Part shown: piece after piece, positions 21,761 through 36,700 of the stretch
Layout of the letters: each line of letters starts with the position of its first letter
How positions within the stretch are numbered: the stretch's first letter is position 1
Source: Fasciolopsis buskii
Lineage: Eukaryota; Platyhelminthes; Trematoda; Plagiorchiida; Fasciolidae
Direction: 5' to 3'
Length of the DNA stretch: 64,000 nt
Assembly (NCBI GenBank): GCA_008360955.1
Contig: LUCM01000294.1
Span: 82,010 to 146,009, forward strand
Notes under the pieces: generated by a model
Seen by the model: the letters and a program-made list of their open reading frames with translations, nothing else
Told to the model about the DNA's origin: nothing
The model's database searches: none
Translations under genes and position numbers: made by a program

Positions 21761-24700
21761 GTAACCACGTTACCACAATGTTGGTTTTAAGAGTATCTAA
21801 ACCTTAGAAAGAGACAACATCTAACCAGCCGGGAAACGAGTACATCACGCATACTGAGTTCGACGAGGTCAAACGTGGATTCAGAGCATTGACCGAGGAA
21901 AGATTACCGGCAGTGGAGCAGTCGTTGGACAACTTGAAGATCCTAGTTGAGAGAATCAGCTTAAAGCTTGAAGAAAAACAGGAGAAACAAATCAATACGG
22001 AACCGGAAACAGAAAATCACGTGGTAGATGAGCCGTCAGAAAGTACACCCTCTGACAGTGAGAATATGAAAACGTCAAAATCGCCGGACATCAAAGATTC
22101 CACTGACGTAATCGACAAAATAGCAGCTTCACAAAATGAGTTAGCGGAGAAATTAAACACGTTAATGGAATTTATGGAACAGTACAAAACGGGGCAAAAT
22201 CACTATGCAAACGTATCCCAACTTCCACCAGAAAAGAGCATTTCCATGGGACCAAACTCCCGAGTAGCAGGTTAGTGTTTACCATGTTGAAAAGGGTGTG
22301 ACAATTTTGTCTGTGAGGCTTATAACTCGTATTAAAAAAGCGGGAATTTAGCCCCATAGAATTCGTCTGTCTAGCGAACAAAAGGTAAGCAAGGTTAGAC
22401 TGAATGTTCATTTTCTCGATACTTCAAAGATGGTTCCTGTGCACAGTGCTAAGGAAATTGGTTTGCTATCATTTATCCAAGATTAAATTTTGGATTTGCC
22501 CTATCGAATTTCAGACGTTAAACGCCTCACTTATTAGTCCTTCTTTTTGTTTTATACGTTTGCCTGAAAAATCCGGAATAGCAACGATTACTGCTTAATG
22601 TGACTAGAAACTGGAAACTGAATGTTTTGCTTGCTTTCAAGGGAACCCATTTCGCAAACTGTGTTCTTAAAGCTATTCTGACAATTTTACGGATGTTTCA
22701 GTGTCCCATAAATCATCTGCTTTACTCGAATGTTAAACCAGTTAAATATATATATATATATATATATGCAGGAAGTAGTATCTGGATGCGTAAACAAAAT
22801 TAGCCCGGGAGCACACGACCGGTTTCGCGGTTATTGTCGCTCGTCAGGTATGCGTACCCGATGCTCTCTTGTCTAAACATCCACATACTTGTACACTCCG
22901 AATTGATTGATATTTCTCACCAGAATCGAATCTGTAGCAACAGGAGTGTGCATGGTGTTTATAAGCTACAAGTGGGATTGATTACATTCGTTTTTGTCTG
23001 ATCGCTCTTTGGACTCCATTATTGACGCACAAATAGCAAAACATCCGGTCAGGCTTTCCATCGTGTTCTTGTCACCGGTTGTGCAGTAGTTCATCGTTTC
23101 ACGATTCACGAAATGTGTAACACCGATTCCTGCCCATGGGTAACGGTTTGAGGATACAATTTTTCGATGGATAAGTTTGTTTTGCTATGAGATCACTAGT
23201 ACTGCTTGTATCCGGCACAGGTCTCTTCTGCACCAGTGTTTGAATTTTTGAGAACCAGATTTCAGTTAAAATTAAGACGTCACAAATGTACGATAATTGA
23301 AATTAGGTATGAATTAGAAGAACAAATGGGGTAGCTAATGACAAGATAAGGACAAAGCGAGATTTAATCCGGTATGACATACTCAGAATTCACATCTTGT
23401 CGAACGAAGGTGAATGGTACGCCTGTGTGTCACAATTCAAAGACCGGTGGGTATCACTTGAAAATTCTCGTTCACCTGTTGCGTGTAATGACCATGTGTT
23501 AGTGGGATAATTCACTCAGACCGTACTCTTGCTTCCACGAGTGATTCGAATGTGAAATGTGAATTGTACGCTAGTTGTTATCACGTTCTTGCCAGTCTGC
23601 TCTGGGTTCCGGAAACTGGGTCTTGAAAACCTACTATCGGGCATTTATTAATAAAGATATTTCACCACTGACTGTTAATCATTTCCGAGAGGTCTCGAGA
23701 GGGTAACAACAGTTGCATAACGTGAAGTTGTAATGAGAGTTCGAATTGATACGAATAATTTTGACAGTCAAGTACCGTGTGGAAAGGGAAGTGATGTCCA
23801 CTGGCTGGTGATTATCTGACTTGGCCGCTCATCCACAGCGTATTTGACGAGGTTAATAAAAACAGTAAATCGTTATTTCGAAGATAGATGTAATGGAAAT
23901 TCGGGGATGCAAAACTATACTGCTAATTGTGCAGCACTTGAACACGTGCAAATATTTTACTGATCTCGTTATCGGGTTGAATTTGCACTAAGAGGAAGAG
24001 AGGGAGCGAAATTTATTCGCACCATTGATACTGCTCTTACAGCCATGAGTAACTATTTCAACCGTGATCTGTAGTTATTTGCCCGGTGGTACCTAACTAA
24101 CCCTTGATTTAATTTATAGCCCTATCAGGTAAATCCTCCTTTGGTGAATCTCAGGGTACGTGTCCTAGTTGGTTCGTTGGCCGTATTCGATAATATGGCA
24201 CAATTGGGAACTACAAGAATTAACTAGCCTAATCGGTTGACTTTTCTTCTTCCGAGAAAAATAAATTACCAATAAAAACTGTATCCGGTTGTCCACTAGT
24301 ACATGATAGGGTACAAGATAGACCTACCATACAATCAGTATGGATGTTACCAGTTAAGTGCTGCATTCATAGGGCAGGAAACCTGGTTACATCGCAACCC
24401 ACTACTTCCACATACTGGGTGCGGTATAAAATCGATAATAATTGTTAGAGGGTCCAACGGATCGGTCATCCTTTGATTTTTCGACAACAATTACAGTCGG
24501 TCCGATAGCTATAAAAATTGTCTGACTGAAAGATTGCATTCATTTCCGAAGTAGTTTAGTCCGTTGTCGTCGGACCACCTTGTGATATTCCTTATTAGCT
24601 GAATGAAAAAAAACCATCTGTGCTGGGTTAATGGTTCACAATTCGATCTCCGCACGAAAATTAACATCGATACCGAGCATTACAAAACCTCTTTTAGAGA

Positions 24701-27700
24701 CGATTTTAGGTGTTATTTTTTGTTTTAGATCAAACTGTCAGTCCATAAACAATGCCCGTAAGGTGAGAAACGGTGAATCCTAACTGATACCGCTCTAACT
24801 CGATCCAACGGCCAATCAAATTGCATTCAGGTACATTTCAAAATAATCTTGGCCGCTGTGATGAACGTCACGAGGACAAATTTAGAAACTGTAATTTGTA
24901 TTTTACAAAATAGACCATATTGCAATCGGTATTTCAATTTTTGCACTTTGGTTTTCACCAACATGATGATGTAGTCAAACGTGACTCCTGCAGAGCATTC
25001 GCATGAGTCACCGTGTCCGACGATGTGATAGTAAAGACTTGTCCAACGGTGCAAAAGCTAATTTCTAGCCAATGACCGACACACGACGTAATGGAAGTGC
25101 TATTCATATAAGGAATGACAGTTTAGTCTCAATTTTGCGTTCTTGTATGGGGATTTGGTCAAGTTCTATTCTATATTTTACTGATCGAACTGCAGTGGCA
25201 TAGCAAAATAAAGTAATATATGTGACCGAAATCATCAGATTAGTTGGAATTTGGTAACAATTATGTGATAATGTCCATCATTTTGGAAAGTAACACTTAG
25301 TTATTGTTAAGCATCCAAGCAGACAAATGACCAGCAGCAACTGGTCTCTAATCAGGAGAGTCCGTGTTCAAACTTTATTACACGGACAAATTTGTCCAAC
25401 GTCAAACCACAAACGTCCAGTAAGGATGATGCGTGTGTACTAGCGCAATTCTCACAGAGACTGTTTTTCACATTAAATTGCTTGTCCCGACTAGGCAGCG
25501 TCGTGAATGGGACATGCATCGTAGCCGCTAGTGTCTACCACAAGGGAGGCAAGAAGTCGCAGTGAATTCCTCGAGAATGTGAGCGGTATGAAACAGCCCA
25601 CATAAGGGCTAGATAAGTCATTTGTGGTATCGAGCACGACGGGAGCGAACTGATGTCTACAAACAAGGTGACCGACGAGTCTTGGATACTTTCAAGCGAC
25701 AGATTCTCAGACCAAATGACCATCGCTGTCCAGGTGATTCCAACTGGACGGGACACGATTAGGCGTTAATAATTTTTTAGGTGACGCTTAAGACACCATT
25801 GGATGATCAATAATATGGACAACTTAGGTCAGTTCACCACGAGTGAATCACAGCTTAATTTGGTCTTTACTTTCAACAAGCATCTTGTACAGATTGAACA
25901 TGCGACCGGTCACATGATTTTTCTCATGTTGAGTAAATTAGCTGAGATACCGGTTCGTCGTTTTCATCTACTATATATTGTCAAGCGTCTTCTATTTAAT
26001 AAATTAAGAAAGGAAATCGAATGCGTTCGAAATTCTTGTGGTTATTAGCAATCAAACTTTAAGGCTTTTTATCCACGTGACATCGACAATCTTAAATCAA
26101 TAGTTTCTTTGGAATAGATTAAACCATAAGTAAGTTGAAATTGGTTACACGTTCATAGTTGACCTCCCTATTTGAGCTGGGAGAAGAGTACGTGGGAATG
26201 CCGTGAAAGCACGCAGCCATCATTCGGTCACTTCAACAGTTTTTTGATGAAATCCCGTGGTTCGGACGTTGTCAGCTTAGTACATGATGGATCAAAACAA
26301 AATGGACACTCCATGTTTCCAGTTTCGCACTGATACTGCGCGGTTTAATTCTGATGCACAACAAGTTGCTGTGTGGACTCGCTCGTAAAAGGATTATTTG
26401 ATGAGAAGAATAACATTCAGTCGAACCGTGCTTGAAGGCAACATGCTAATGCCTAAAGACGGTCTACTAGAAGCTCAGGGTAATCCACGTTTTTGAAAGG
26501 GACCAATAAAATCCGAAATCAGAATTACTTTGACAACAGAATCCGAATAAAAAATTCCATTTTCATTGGAATATGTTTAGCTATGTTTTACCAAGTTGGG
26601 GATCATCAATTATTTGATTGCTACACGGACTATGCCAGGCGAGAGGTAAATAGGTTGGGCATTTCGTGGTGTACGCACTTATAAACTAGATGAAAAATGC
26701 AGGCCTTCCGAATTCACCTTTAGCCCCTACATTGTTAGTTTTATTTAATGATTTTATTGATTGATTATGCAGCAAATACGCCCACGTGATCTAATCTAGT
26801 AGATGCCTGGTATGACAGGCTGCCTATTGTCCCAAGTTTGCGTTCTAGTCCGGTGGTATGCAAATATCCTGATTCCTAACACGGTTGAAGTATCTGAACT
26901 ACTGTTTTGCTGTTTTCAATAGGGAGTTATTGTGATCAGGCACTATCATTACTACTAGTACTATTACGACTATTAACAATGTCATTAATACTACTGTTAC
27001 CATTACTACTAGTTGTATTATTAATGCCACTGCCACTAATATTACTACTGTTACTATTACCATTACCACTGCTACTGATACTACTGCTACAACTGCATCT
27101 ACTACCAGTGACAGTTCTATTACTAACGCCAGTAATAGTAATAATAATACTAATAATATCAATTTTGAACCTTTTCAGCTTTGCATAGCTTGCCACTCTT
27201 AATTTGAAAATGGTGAATAAAATGCATCTCTTCTGATTAAATGCACAGAAGATCTCGAAAGAACAGGCAGGCTTTTGTGGAACCGCGAATTGCAGCTTCG
27301 TTTCTTTTATACTCGGATTACGGTGTATTGGTCAGAATGCCAGATGAAATTCCGTGATACGTTGATCGATGAAACTCACATTCAGGTCATGGTACTTCAC
27401 AAAAGCCAATAACCTAAGATACAATCAAAATCATTTTTCCTGGAATCATTAGGCTAGATAACTGCATGGCATATGAGGTAGAAATTCACATGTCTGAATA
27501 ATGTTTAGGATGAAATTTACTTTACTGACAGTTCAACCGGTTGTTGTGATATCAAGACTACCGGGAAGGGATATGATAAATCAAACTGAAGTTGAACTAT
27601 GTGGATGACGTGAGAAAAACCTGCTACTTTGCTAACATCGAGTTTCGAGGAGCGCGTTCACTAGTTTGCTAAACACTGAAAAAGAAACGGCGCCATAAAC

Positions 27701-30700
27701 AGTTCTATCCTAGAGACGCCGAAAAATACACAAAATAAGTGGTACTTAATGTTTCCGATGTTGTTACCCCACCCTGGAATGGGAAGGTGCATAGAAAGAG
27801 TTGGAATGTGAACGCAACACTAGCCTTTCAGATTTCAAATCATTGCACCAACCGGAAATGTACCGAATTAATAATATCTGTTTACCCAAACCGTGAATAA
27901 TGGCTCTATACTGACCGGCGCTATGCTTCCATTTGTGTTGCGTAGCTCAGCCTTTCAAACAATTGTACTCCCGGTTGATATTCTGTCGTCTGTTTCGCGC
28001 TGGCAGTTAATCTCACGTTCGGTCACCTGGTAGACAGACTTTTGTCCATTTTGTTTGCTTATCTATACGGTTTGGGTTCCCCTGAGGCCGGGATTTGCAA
28101 ATGCACAGCTCTGTGTCGAGAGTGAATGTCTACGGACGATACCTACTGGGTTCGCATATCTAATACGAAGGATTGAATCACGAATTGCGGTCAAAAGAGA
28201 GTCTGACTGTGGCGTATTTGTATCACAGTTCGGTTTGTACAAATCGGACAAGTAAGTCTGATAAGCGCATTTGCTCACGAATTCGTTGGTAAAATACACT
28301 GGTCCCAATAGCTTGCTCGGTGTTTGATCAAACCAGATGCAAATGGTCTCGTGAGCTTTAGACAAATTGAACTATGAAAGCAGCTGCATCACTGTACTTT
28401 GATCACAAAATTGTAAGGATTCGTTGTTTGACCCAGTTTCTGGCAATTGGTGATGCAAAAGCCCCAGCTATCAGTAGATTATCTCGGTGGTTCTAAAACA
28501 GAACCTTTCCCAATCACGCTGCTACTGAATTATTCTGATGCAAAAACCTGTAGTGGAGTGCACGAGTATCGGGATGCGACTGGACAGTAGAGTGCCGGGT
28601 ACCGATATCTTCTGACGAGGGACGATAATTGCCAAACCACTCTTATATTTCCGCGGAAATGTCATCCCCCATTTGCACGCGAATCATGCTACTTACGACT
28701 AAACTCTGATTAGAAACATGGAATTCCGAAAAAAATGTCACTGTCTGGTACAGTAACTGTTTTAGCTGGAGCAATAGGCAGATATTCCAGTGCGCGACCT
28801 AGTTGTGCAAGGAACGGTGATGCGGTGTGCAGATAAAGTATGCCTAATATAACAATGGTTTGCAACTGGGAAAACCGGTCACAGTTCCCGACCCACCTGG
28901 TCGGAACCCCGAAACGGAGACATCCACGAGTAGTGAGAGCAATACCAATTTCAAATCCTTACTAAATATGGGAAAGTTAAAACAATCTAAAATTATGCGT
29001 GATCCCATTACCACGGTTGCTAGATGTAATGTTGCAGTCTGTCCGGAAGAGAAAGGCAGGAAAGTCAGTGAGCCAAATTATATCGTAAGGATATATTAAC
29101 TATAGTAAATTAAATGTGATTTGGTATCCATTTAACGTTAAAAAACGACAAAGCACATCCAATCGGAATTAGTAAAACGACTGAAAATCAATTGTCTTGT
29201 CTCAATACCTTGTTGGTAGATGTTTTTATTTGACACTGTGGATAACGTTTCTCAAGACACTTTTACAACCAGTATGGTCTGCAGAAACAATCGTGTCTTA
29301 GCGGATGTTTACTCAGCTTGAGAAAGATTGCTCATCGTAGCCGAAAGGATGGCGAATAACAATACCCAGTAAAGACAATATTTAACTAACATTATAATAC
29401 CCATATTAAAAACGGCCCTTGCTACATCAATTTTTAGTATCTTGCTTACGTTAATCGATAGCCTTGAACTGTTTGAAATGCTGACTCTATAGAGTAATTC
29501 ATTCCTTCCAAAATCGTTGTCAAGTTTTGGGCAAATGATGTCTGTAACAGTGAACAGGAGTTCCTAGATGATCCCTATTACAGAGTTGGGGTGCAACATT
29601 AAAACTGCTAATGATTTTGATTATGATTAATCATTTGCCGCTGGACTGTGAATGATTGACAACGCTCGTGAGCAAGGTATTAGGTGTCATTCAAGGTTAC
29701 AATTAATCATCATTAAGCTTATTCAGGAACGTGGTATTAAGCAATAATTTAGATTTCCCCCAGTCCTACTGGCTTTAGCTAGATGGAACGTAAAAACGTT
29801 TCATTTTCTCGACAGTCAGCGCAGTCGCACAGTTTGCTCTTAATAATCGCCCATACATAACTGATATTATATATGTGTATATACTTTCGTGACATTTTAG
29901 TGGTTACAGAGTTGTTTTGTTTAAATTCGCCTAATGAAGCATAGAAACAAAATACTCTCTCCAAATGACTCAGTTTGCTTTTTCAATGGTCACGTGACCA
30001 ATGGAAACTAGGAAAATCCTGCGCTTATAGATAAATTGACTTCTGAGGACCTGTCATCAGGTTTTATCCATCACCTCTCAAATGAGGTCTTCAGCCCGAT
30101 TTGACTAAATTGATTGGCCAACGAGTCAATGATGGCCAACTTACATACCCTTATGGCTGAAAGAGTCATCACCTTTCTTTATCTTTCACTTGAATCATGA
30201 TCCGGACGTGAAACAGTTGTCTAACGACGGTTCCTAATGCTCTTGGAGACGTGGATCCATGTCTCATCAAATAATGCGAACAATTCATCTTTGATCTTTT
30301 AACTCCTTTATTAGTGAAATAACAGTGTAGACAATTTCCAAGGAGGGGACCACGTCCAAGTGGAAGGACTCATACCCGAGACACGAAAGAGCGCAATGGT
30401 TACTAGTTCGAACGCTTAAAGGGCGATTGTTTTTATCTGACTGCCAGACGTAGGTTTACGAGATCAAAATAGGCAACCTGTATGAGTTCATGGATGAGAA
30501 TGTTTCATCAAAGTCTACCGCTTTAGCGGATGGAGGATTAATTGGATGGATATCGGACAAACGTCCAGAAGACGATACGAACTTCGGTGATCAGGGAGCT
30601 ATCCGAAGAGATTTTATTCACCAAAACATACTTTAACGCCTACTCTAGTGGGATGCTTGGAAATTCAGGACGTTTGATGGACTGCTTTAGAATAGAGTAA

Positions 30701-33700
30701 CATTCTAGGTATGAAACCCGATAAGGATTTTCATTTGACGCTTGCAGTAATTATGAATTTAAGCTCGGGGCTAGGAGATGATTTAATCACTTAACATGGC
30801 AGATTAACTAATAGAAGCCTGGCGACTTAGTGGGTTGCAGTTACTTGCTACTGAATTACAACGTTATTGGAACGTGTCATATTTGGTATGTTTCAAAAGG
30901 TGGGGTATAATATCATCACACTGGAGGGATTCGATGAATCGCTTTATTGCAATGAAAAGTTTACTGACGTCGTTAGGCGGTGCGAAACAGGTGGGCTGAT
31001 AACAATGAATAATCAATGTGTATCCTGACCGAAGTCCAAGAAAAGAACACATGCAAAAATAGAAGTACTGCTGAATTGATGTGTCCATGAATGATGGTTG
31101 CGTAAGCAATCAATCAACACAAAAGCAAATGAGAGCTTGGGATCCCAACTGGATGACTAGGAGATCAAGTGATTGCTGTTGACCGGGTAAAACGTTATAC
31201 TGTTACCAAGGCAATGTGTACTAGCTGTTCTGCGTTTACGCTGGGTGACGCCAGAACACGTGGGAAGGATGAAGGAAGTTCAAGAAGATTTGCACAGTAA
31301 AATCAGTAGACAAACGGACTGACGGAAGACTCTAGCGTCAGTGATATGTTTTTTGACGCCTCCGAGGTTTAAAAGATGGGTTCTTAAGTATCGCACTGAT
31401 GGCTACTATTGCGCTGCGGCCAGGAAAAACAAGCAAGGGGGCGGCTGAAAGTTGTTTGAATCTACCCCATTTGTGGCTAGTGATTTGAAAAGGTTTTTGA
31501 AAATTTGTAAAAAGTAGTGCACTATGAAAGTTGGACGTAAACAAAAAAATGGGACAATTTATTTCGAATAACCCTCGAATTGGGAAATCTTGACTTTTCT
31601 TTGAATGGTACACTGAATACCCAGAACGGTGGATTTACATGCCGACAATTCCTCGTGAGTTTTCAAGTTTCTTGACTTGTTTTCAAGCAGGGAAACACTT
31701 TCTCGGACTATTTCATTGTTGAATTGAAAACCGGTGTGGCAAGGCAGATTGTTCCGCGGGACTCAAATGCAGTGCAAAGTCAGGCTGCCTTGGTGACGTT
31801 CGTTTGCAACAAATACCGCGACAGAAGTAACGGCTAAACAATTTTATCAAAAGGTGGCCGGTTTTCCGTTTAGTTTTCGTCGGCAACCGGTCACTGATGG
31901 ATCAGTTTAAAAGAAAAAAATATTTGCATCGATTACTATATTGTTGCTCAGAACTATAGATGCTCGGACAAGTCTTGGAAACCACGAAACACTGTATCAT
32001 TTCCTAACAAATACTGGTATTTACCTTGGGTATTCGCGTGTTCACAGATCCGTTTCGGGAATCGAACCCAGCAGAGTGAATGCGTGTGGACTAAAATACC
32101 ATAATCAGCCTAGATGATTCAATTCCGGTCTCTTTCGACTCAAATTTGATGGTCTGCTATTGAAATGTCATTCGGTAACCTGCAGGTATGCTCTACCTTA
32201 GATGATTGGCACTAGGAATAATGAAGGAGCCGCACAAAGTTCACGTAGTTCCAGTAAATCCGATGAGAAACCGAAACGAACATGGAATCATTCCGTGACC
32301 GAATTATCCCCAGCTCCTTTTCCATTATGTGCCCTTCTTATTATTCAACAATTAAATGAAATGACCAATGTATGGGACGACACAATGCATCATTAGGTTT
32401 CGAAAAATAGAATTGAAAAATAATATTGAAAAATTGTTTACTGAGGGATTGCGAAATTCCTAATTCAGACATTTGAATCACGCGATCATGTGCAAACCAA
32501 CTTTTCATTAGTTGCATTGCGAAGCTTTCACGTGGGCCCCCGACACTGTGATCACATATCTTATGATTGTGTGTCCGCCAGACATTTCATTCAGATCAGT
32601 GTATGGATTATTTGTTACTATAAACGGAAACTGAACGGTTCCCTTTTAACTTCACGAGACTATGATTTATTTTTCATTGGAATGTCCATTTTCGGTACAT
32701 ATACAGAATGATTTGTGGGCTGATATGAAATTCGTGCATCTGACGACCGGTTAACAGATGGTTGCTTGTTGCTAACTGACAATGTCATTTCCAAATGAAA
32801 TTTCACAGTAATACGTGGTTCGCTCCACATTAGTTTTAGTGTACTACAAATTCACGGGTCACTGGGTGTGGTTGAACGACTGTTTGTTTTTTCTGTCAGG
32901 TATGTGCGATCGGGGAAAACCCAAACAGGAATCATACGAATTTTGATTTTCTTTTCTAAACCAACATTTTTGGCTAAATACGCTATTACAGTGTGGTATT
33001 GTCTGTCGTCAGATAAATGAAGACATGGTCACCAACGGATTTTTTCCTCTCTACGAGTTGACAAACAACATCCGTGTGACCAAGCATTTCGCGAATGTGA
33101 ACATGTGACATGTTGCATCCTTAGTGTGCACGATGACATGAATTTCAATTGATAATTTGTCCGCCTCCATATGGAATGCTTACAGTGGGGATTGGTTACT
33201 ACGACCCAGATATTTATCATGAGAACGTCCGAGGAACTTGATAAGCTACAAATCGCAGTTATTATACCAACACCTGATAAACATGATAAGGCACGAATCG
33301 TGACTAGTTCGGTATTAGGCGTTTTAAAAGATTCAAGTCCATATTCGGTCGTCGAGCACACCTGAACATTTTCACTGATCCGGTGAATTTTGACAATTCG
33401 AGGACAATGAGCAAGCGAATGAAATACAAATACTCGCTGTGTTTGGTGACTGGGGAAAATAAATATTTTACCCACCTCGTTTGAACTGGTATACTCGCGG
33501 GATTATTCCCACCGTAAACGTTCGCATGTTCATTAAATTAAACGTTTCATCTACACCATCCTGGTATTTGTCGATGAGAAAAAAATGTAGCTTGAATTTC
33601 TGCCGGTAGAACGAAGCGGGTGTGATGGGAGACTGGACAGCCTGAGAACTTCATTTGCAAAAAACATTTCCCGTAGTAGAGCACATCAATCAAGACTCAG

Positions 33701-36700
33701 TTTTTCATCGTGTGTCTGAACATCCGGATGACTGGTTTAATCGTCAACACATCTGTGACATTTGAGTCCGACACTGGTGCTTTGGGTGAATTTTCGTTAA
33801 TTTGCGTACTGACAAATATGCAAGTAGCAAATTTTGGAGAGGGATTAAATCATCATTCCCGGATTTAAGGGGCATGCTGCACGTGACTCCGACTTTTATC
33901 TCAATCCGCGATGTGCAAACAAAAACTTGCCACTTTCGAGGGAGAAGCATAGCTCATCCAATGAAGAAAAAGTAGACATTTTACTTTGTACCTTTTATCG
34001 GGCACACGGATTTGTCAAAGTTGTTTGGCAAAACGAAACTGTGTGAGTTGTAAGATAAAAGTGCACACAACGGAGAATCAAAACTGCGAATTCGTGAACC
34101 AATCATCAAAGTATAATAAAATCGGTCTGGTCCTTGTTGGCGTAGTATTTTCAAATTGCCAAACTGTGATTGATGGTAGTTTTGAGTCGCGATCTTCTAA
34201 AAGTAGTTTAGGCGACAATACCCGATCGAATTTGTGTTTGTTTTTCTTAGTCCGGTTGAATGCTAACGAACCCGAATTGCTATTTTGCTGGTTATTCGAA
34301 AAAAAAACGGGAATCGTCACTCGACCTCGTCACCACAAAATGTATTCAAACCTCAGTTTTGGAAGTAGTAGATGTCTTTTGTCATTGCATATGTCACTGC
34401 AAAAGCATATTTTTAAGATCTTTAATCCTTACTTTCTTTTTTAATACAAGAACAGTCTACAGCTTTTTCAGGAAGGAGGCCATGATCAGCAGACGACTGC
34501 GGTAGGCAGATTTCAATCGCGACCTTTATGTCCAAATGCCACAACCTTATCTGCCTGACCACCGCCGGTCTAATGCACAACACGAACTATGGCAGAATTT
34601 ATCAAGAGGCCATTTTTACGGTTTCCTCAAATTGTCTTCCAGTGCACAGGAGTAAATAAATGCTAGGCAGCTGCGAAAGGGATTACTTGAAGATACTCTG
34701 CGTCTGTGAAGCAATCCATATCACAACCTACTTTCATGCTGGCGAAAGTCCTATAAACGTCAAATGGCTTTAGCTAGGCCTTTGTAAAGATTCATACGAA
34801 ATTCAAATACACCCCGCTTACTGTCTTTATCCGGTCTGGATGATCTGGATGGAGAATTCGCAATGTTTTAGATTTCTATTGACTAGCAGTCGCACATGTT
34901 TCCGGTCCGAAGAAGGATTCATTCATTACACTTCATGATCAACAATTGCCTGTGCATGGAAAATGTGCACACAACATACGAGTAGACCACGATCATACTC
35001 AACGAGATGATCTTTAAATGTCTTGCGTTCCTGTATCCATATGTTCGTTCCGTCCTACACTCTTCCAATTCCATACGGTTGGGATTTCCACTATCCTTTA
35101 TTGAGCAGGTATCCTGATCAGCCAAGAACTTGTTCAGAACGGCTGTCTAGGCTACCTGACTTGGGCGAGCAGATTACCACTTTGCCGAGTTTTGCTCCCA
35201 TTCACGACCTTGAGATGAGTATGGCCGATTTTGAACCAAACTATGGAAATTCGGGAGAATAAATTTCTTTACGTTGCGACAAATAGTATTATTAGTAGTA
35301 ACAATCGTGGTAACTTTAAAAGTTGTAGTATTTATAACAGCGGCAATTGTAACGGCAGTATTAGCAGTAATATGAGCGCCAGTTTTAGTAGGAGGGATGA
35401 CATAAGTAGTATTAGTGTAAGTACTAGTAGTAATAAAATCGTAAGAGCAGTAGTAATAACGGCATTCTAATTTTAGTATCAGTAGTAAGAGTCGAACTTG
35501 TTGTAGTATTTCTTAGAACCGTAGCGACGGTAGTCGTAGTATTAGCGTTAGTTTAAGTAGTATTACACGATTACCTGCGGTGGCAATTTCCGTAAAGCAG
35601 CGAATAAATGTTTGATACTCACATCTCTCGATTGGTGCGTAAAATATCTATTGTTAGATGCCTTTTCAAGATTACTGTTCATGTTTACTTGCCCAAATTG
35701 TATAAGGCTGTCAATGTTTTGACGTGGACCATCTCCCAATCAGAAGGGAAGAAAATAACCAAATCAGTATCATTAGCGAACATGGGATTGTTTATCTCAT
35801 CACATTAATGATACATATGTAAGCATGATATGGGATGATTCTCTGATTTGTCTGACAACTGATTCTTCCTTCAAGAAACGGTCAATCGGATCCCGGAAAC
35901 TAACCTTTCAATTCCACCTGCTCGCAGCTCGCCCCTGGACGAGAGTGTGATGAACGATCTGGATGAAGAATCCAAGTTGCTTTTGTGCAGCAAACTGATC
36001 GAGATGAGAAAATTGTCATTCGCTGAACTGATTAACCAACTGAACCGATGATGTGTCTCCCCCAGTATTGTAACAGCATTACGATCGTGGATGTGATATG
36101 ACTTTTCATTGTCAGACATAAACCGTTTTTCTTACTTGTTAATTGAAGGGTATGAACAACAAACTGGGTAGAATTGGTGTTGACCGTCAGTTTCACGGTC
36201 AGCCATTAGGTTGACAATCAAGATTGGCTATCACAACAAGAAGTTCCGAAGACAACGACTGGGAAACAAAATATTACCAGAATAGATAAATTGAGAAACA
36301 CTTCGATAGGTTCCTGTTTTAACACTTTGGGAAAACAGAAAGCGAGATCGAAGAGATGAGAACACGGATCGATACCATTGACAAAAGAGTGAAAAGACAA
36401 ATTTTTAAGGTTACAAAATTCATTCGATAAGTGAATTGTGTTCTTGTGAAATTCCTATTTTTGCAACTCAGGATATCATTTACAGAGCTGTTAAAGTGTC
36501 TGAATGGAACGATTGACGATTAGCTACTCCCGTCACTAAATGTACACCTCTAACCCGAGATACTTGATTGTTCTTACGGTGATACTTTACGGATAGCTAT
36601 ATTATTACCAGCTAACTAATGAATGGCAGTGACATATTCCTCACCTAGAAGAAGGATAAATTCTGAGAAAACACATTTATTGAATTTCCTCTCGTCACCG

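Larger units (their letters stand above)
22271..28884 (+). other. Long intron of the acidic gene
   Basis: About 6.6 kb. It holds the AT microsatellite at 22745, a dispersed repeat copy at 22775, a SINE-like B box near 25365 and the ACT/ATT array at 26940. Open frames such as 25803-26048 were not convincing as exons. Further small exons could be hidden here. Confidence 0.5.

Noticed and set aside
26899..27196. Hydrophobic and Ser/Asn-rich frames on both strands
   Set aside because: They come from the trinucleotide array and have no start, splice or composition support.
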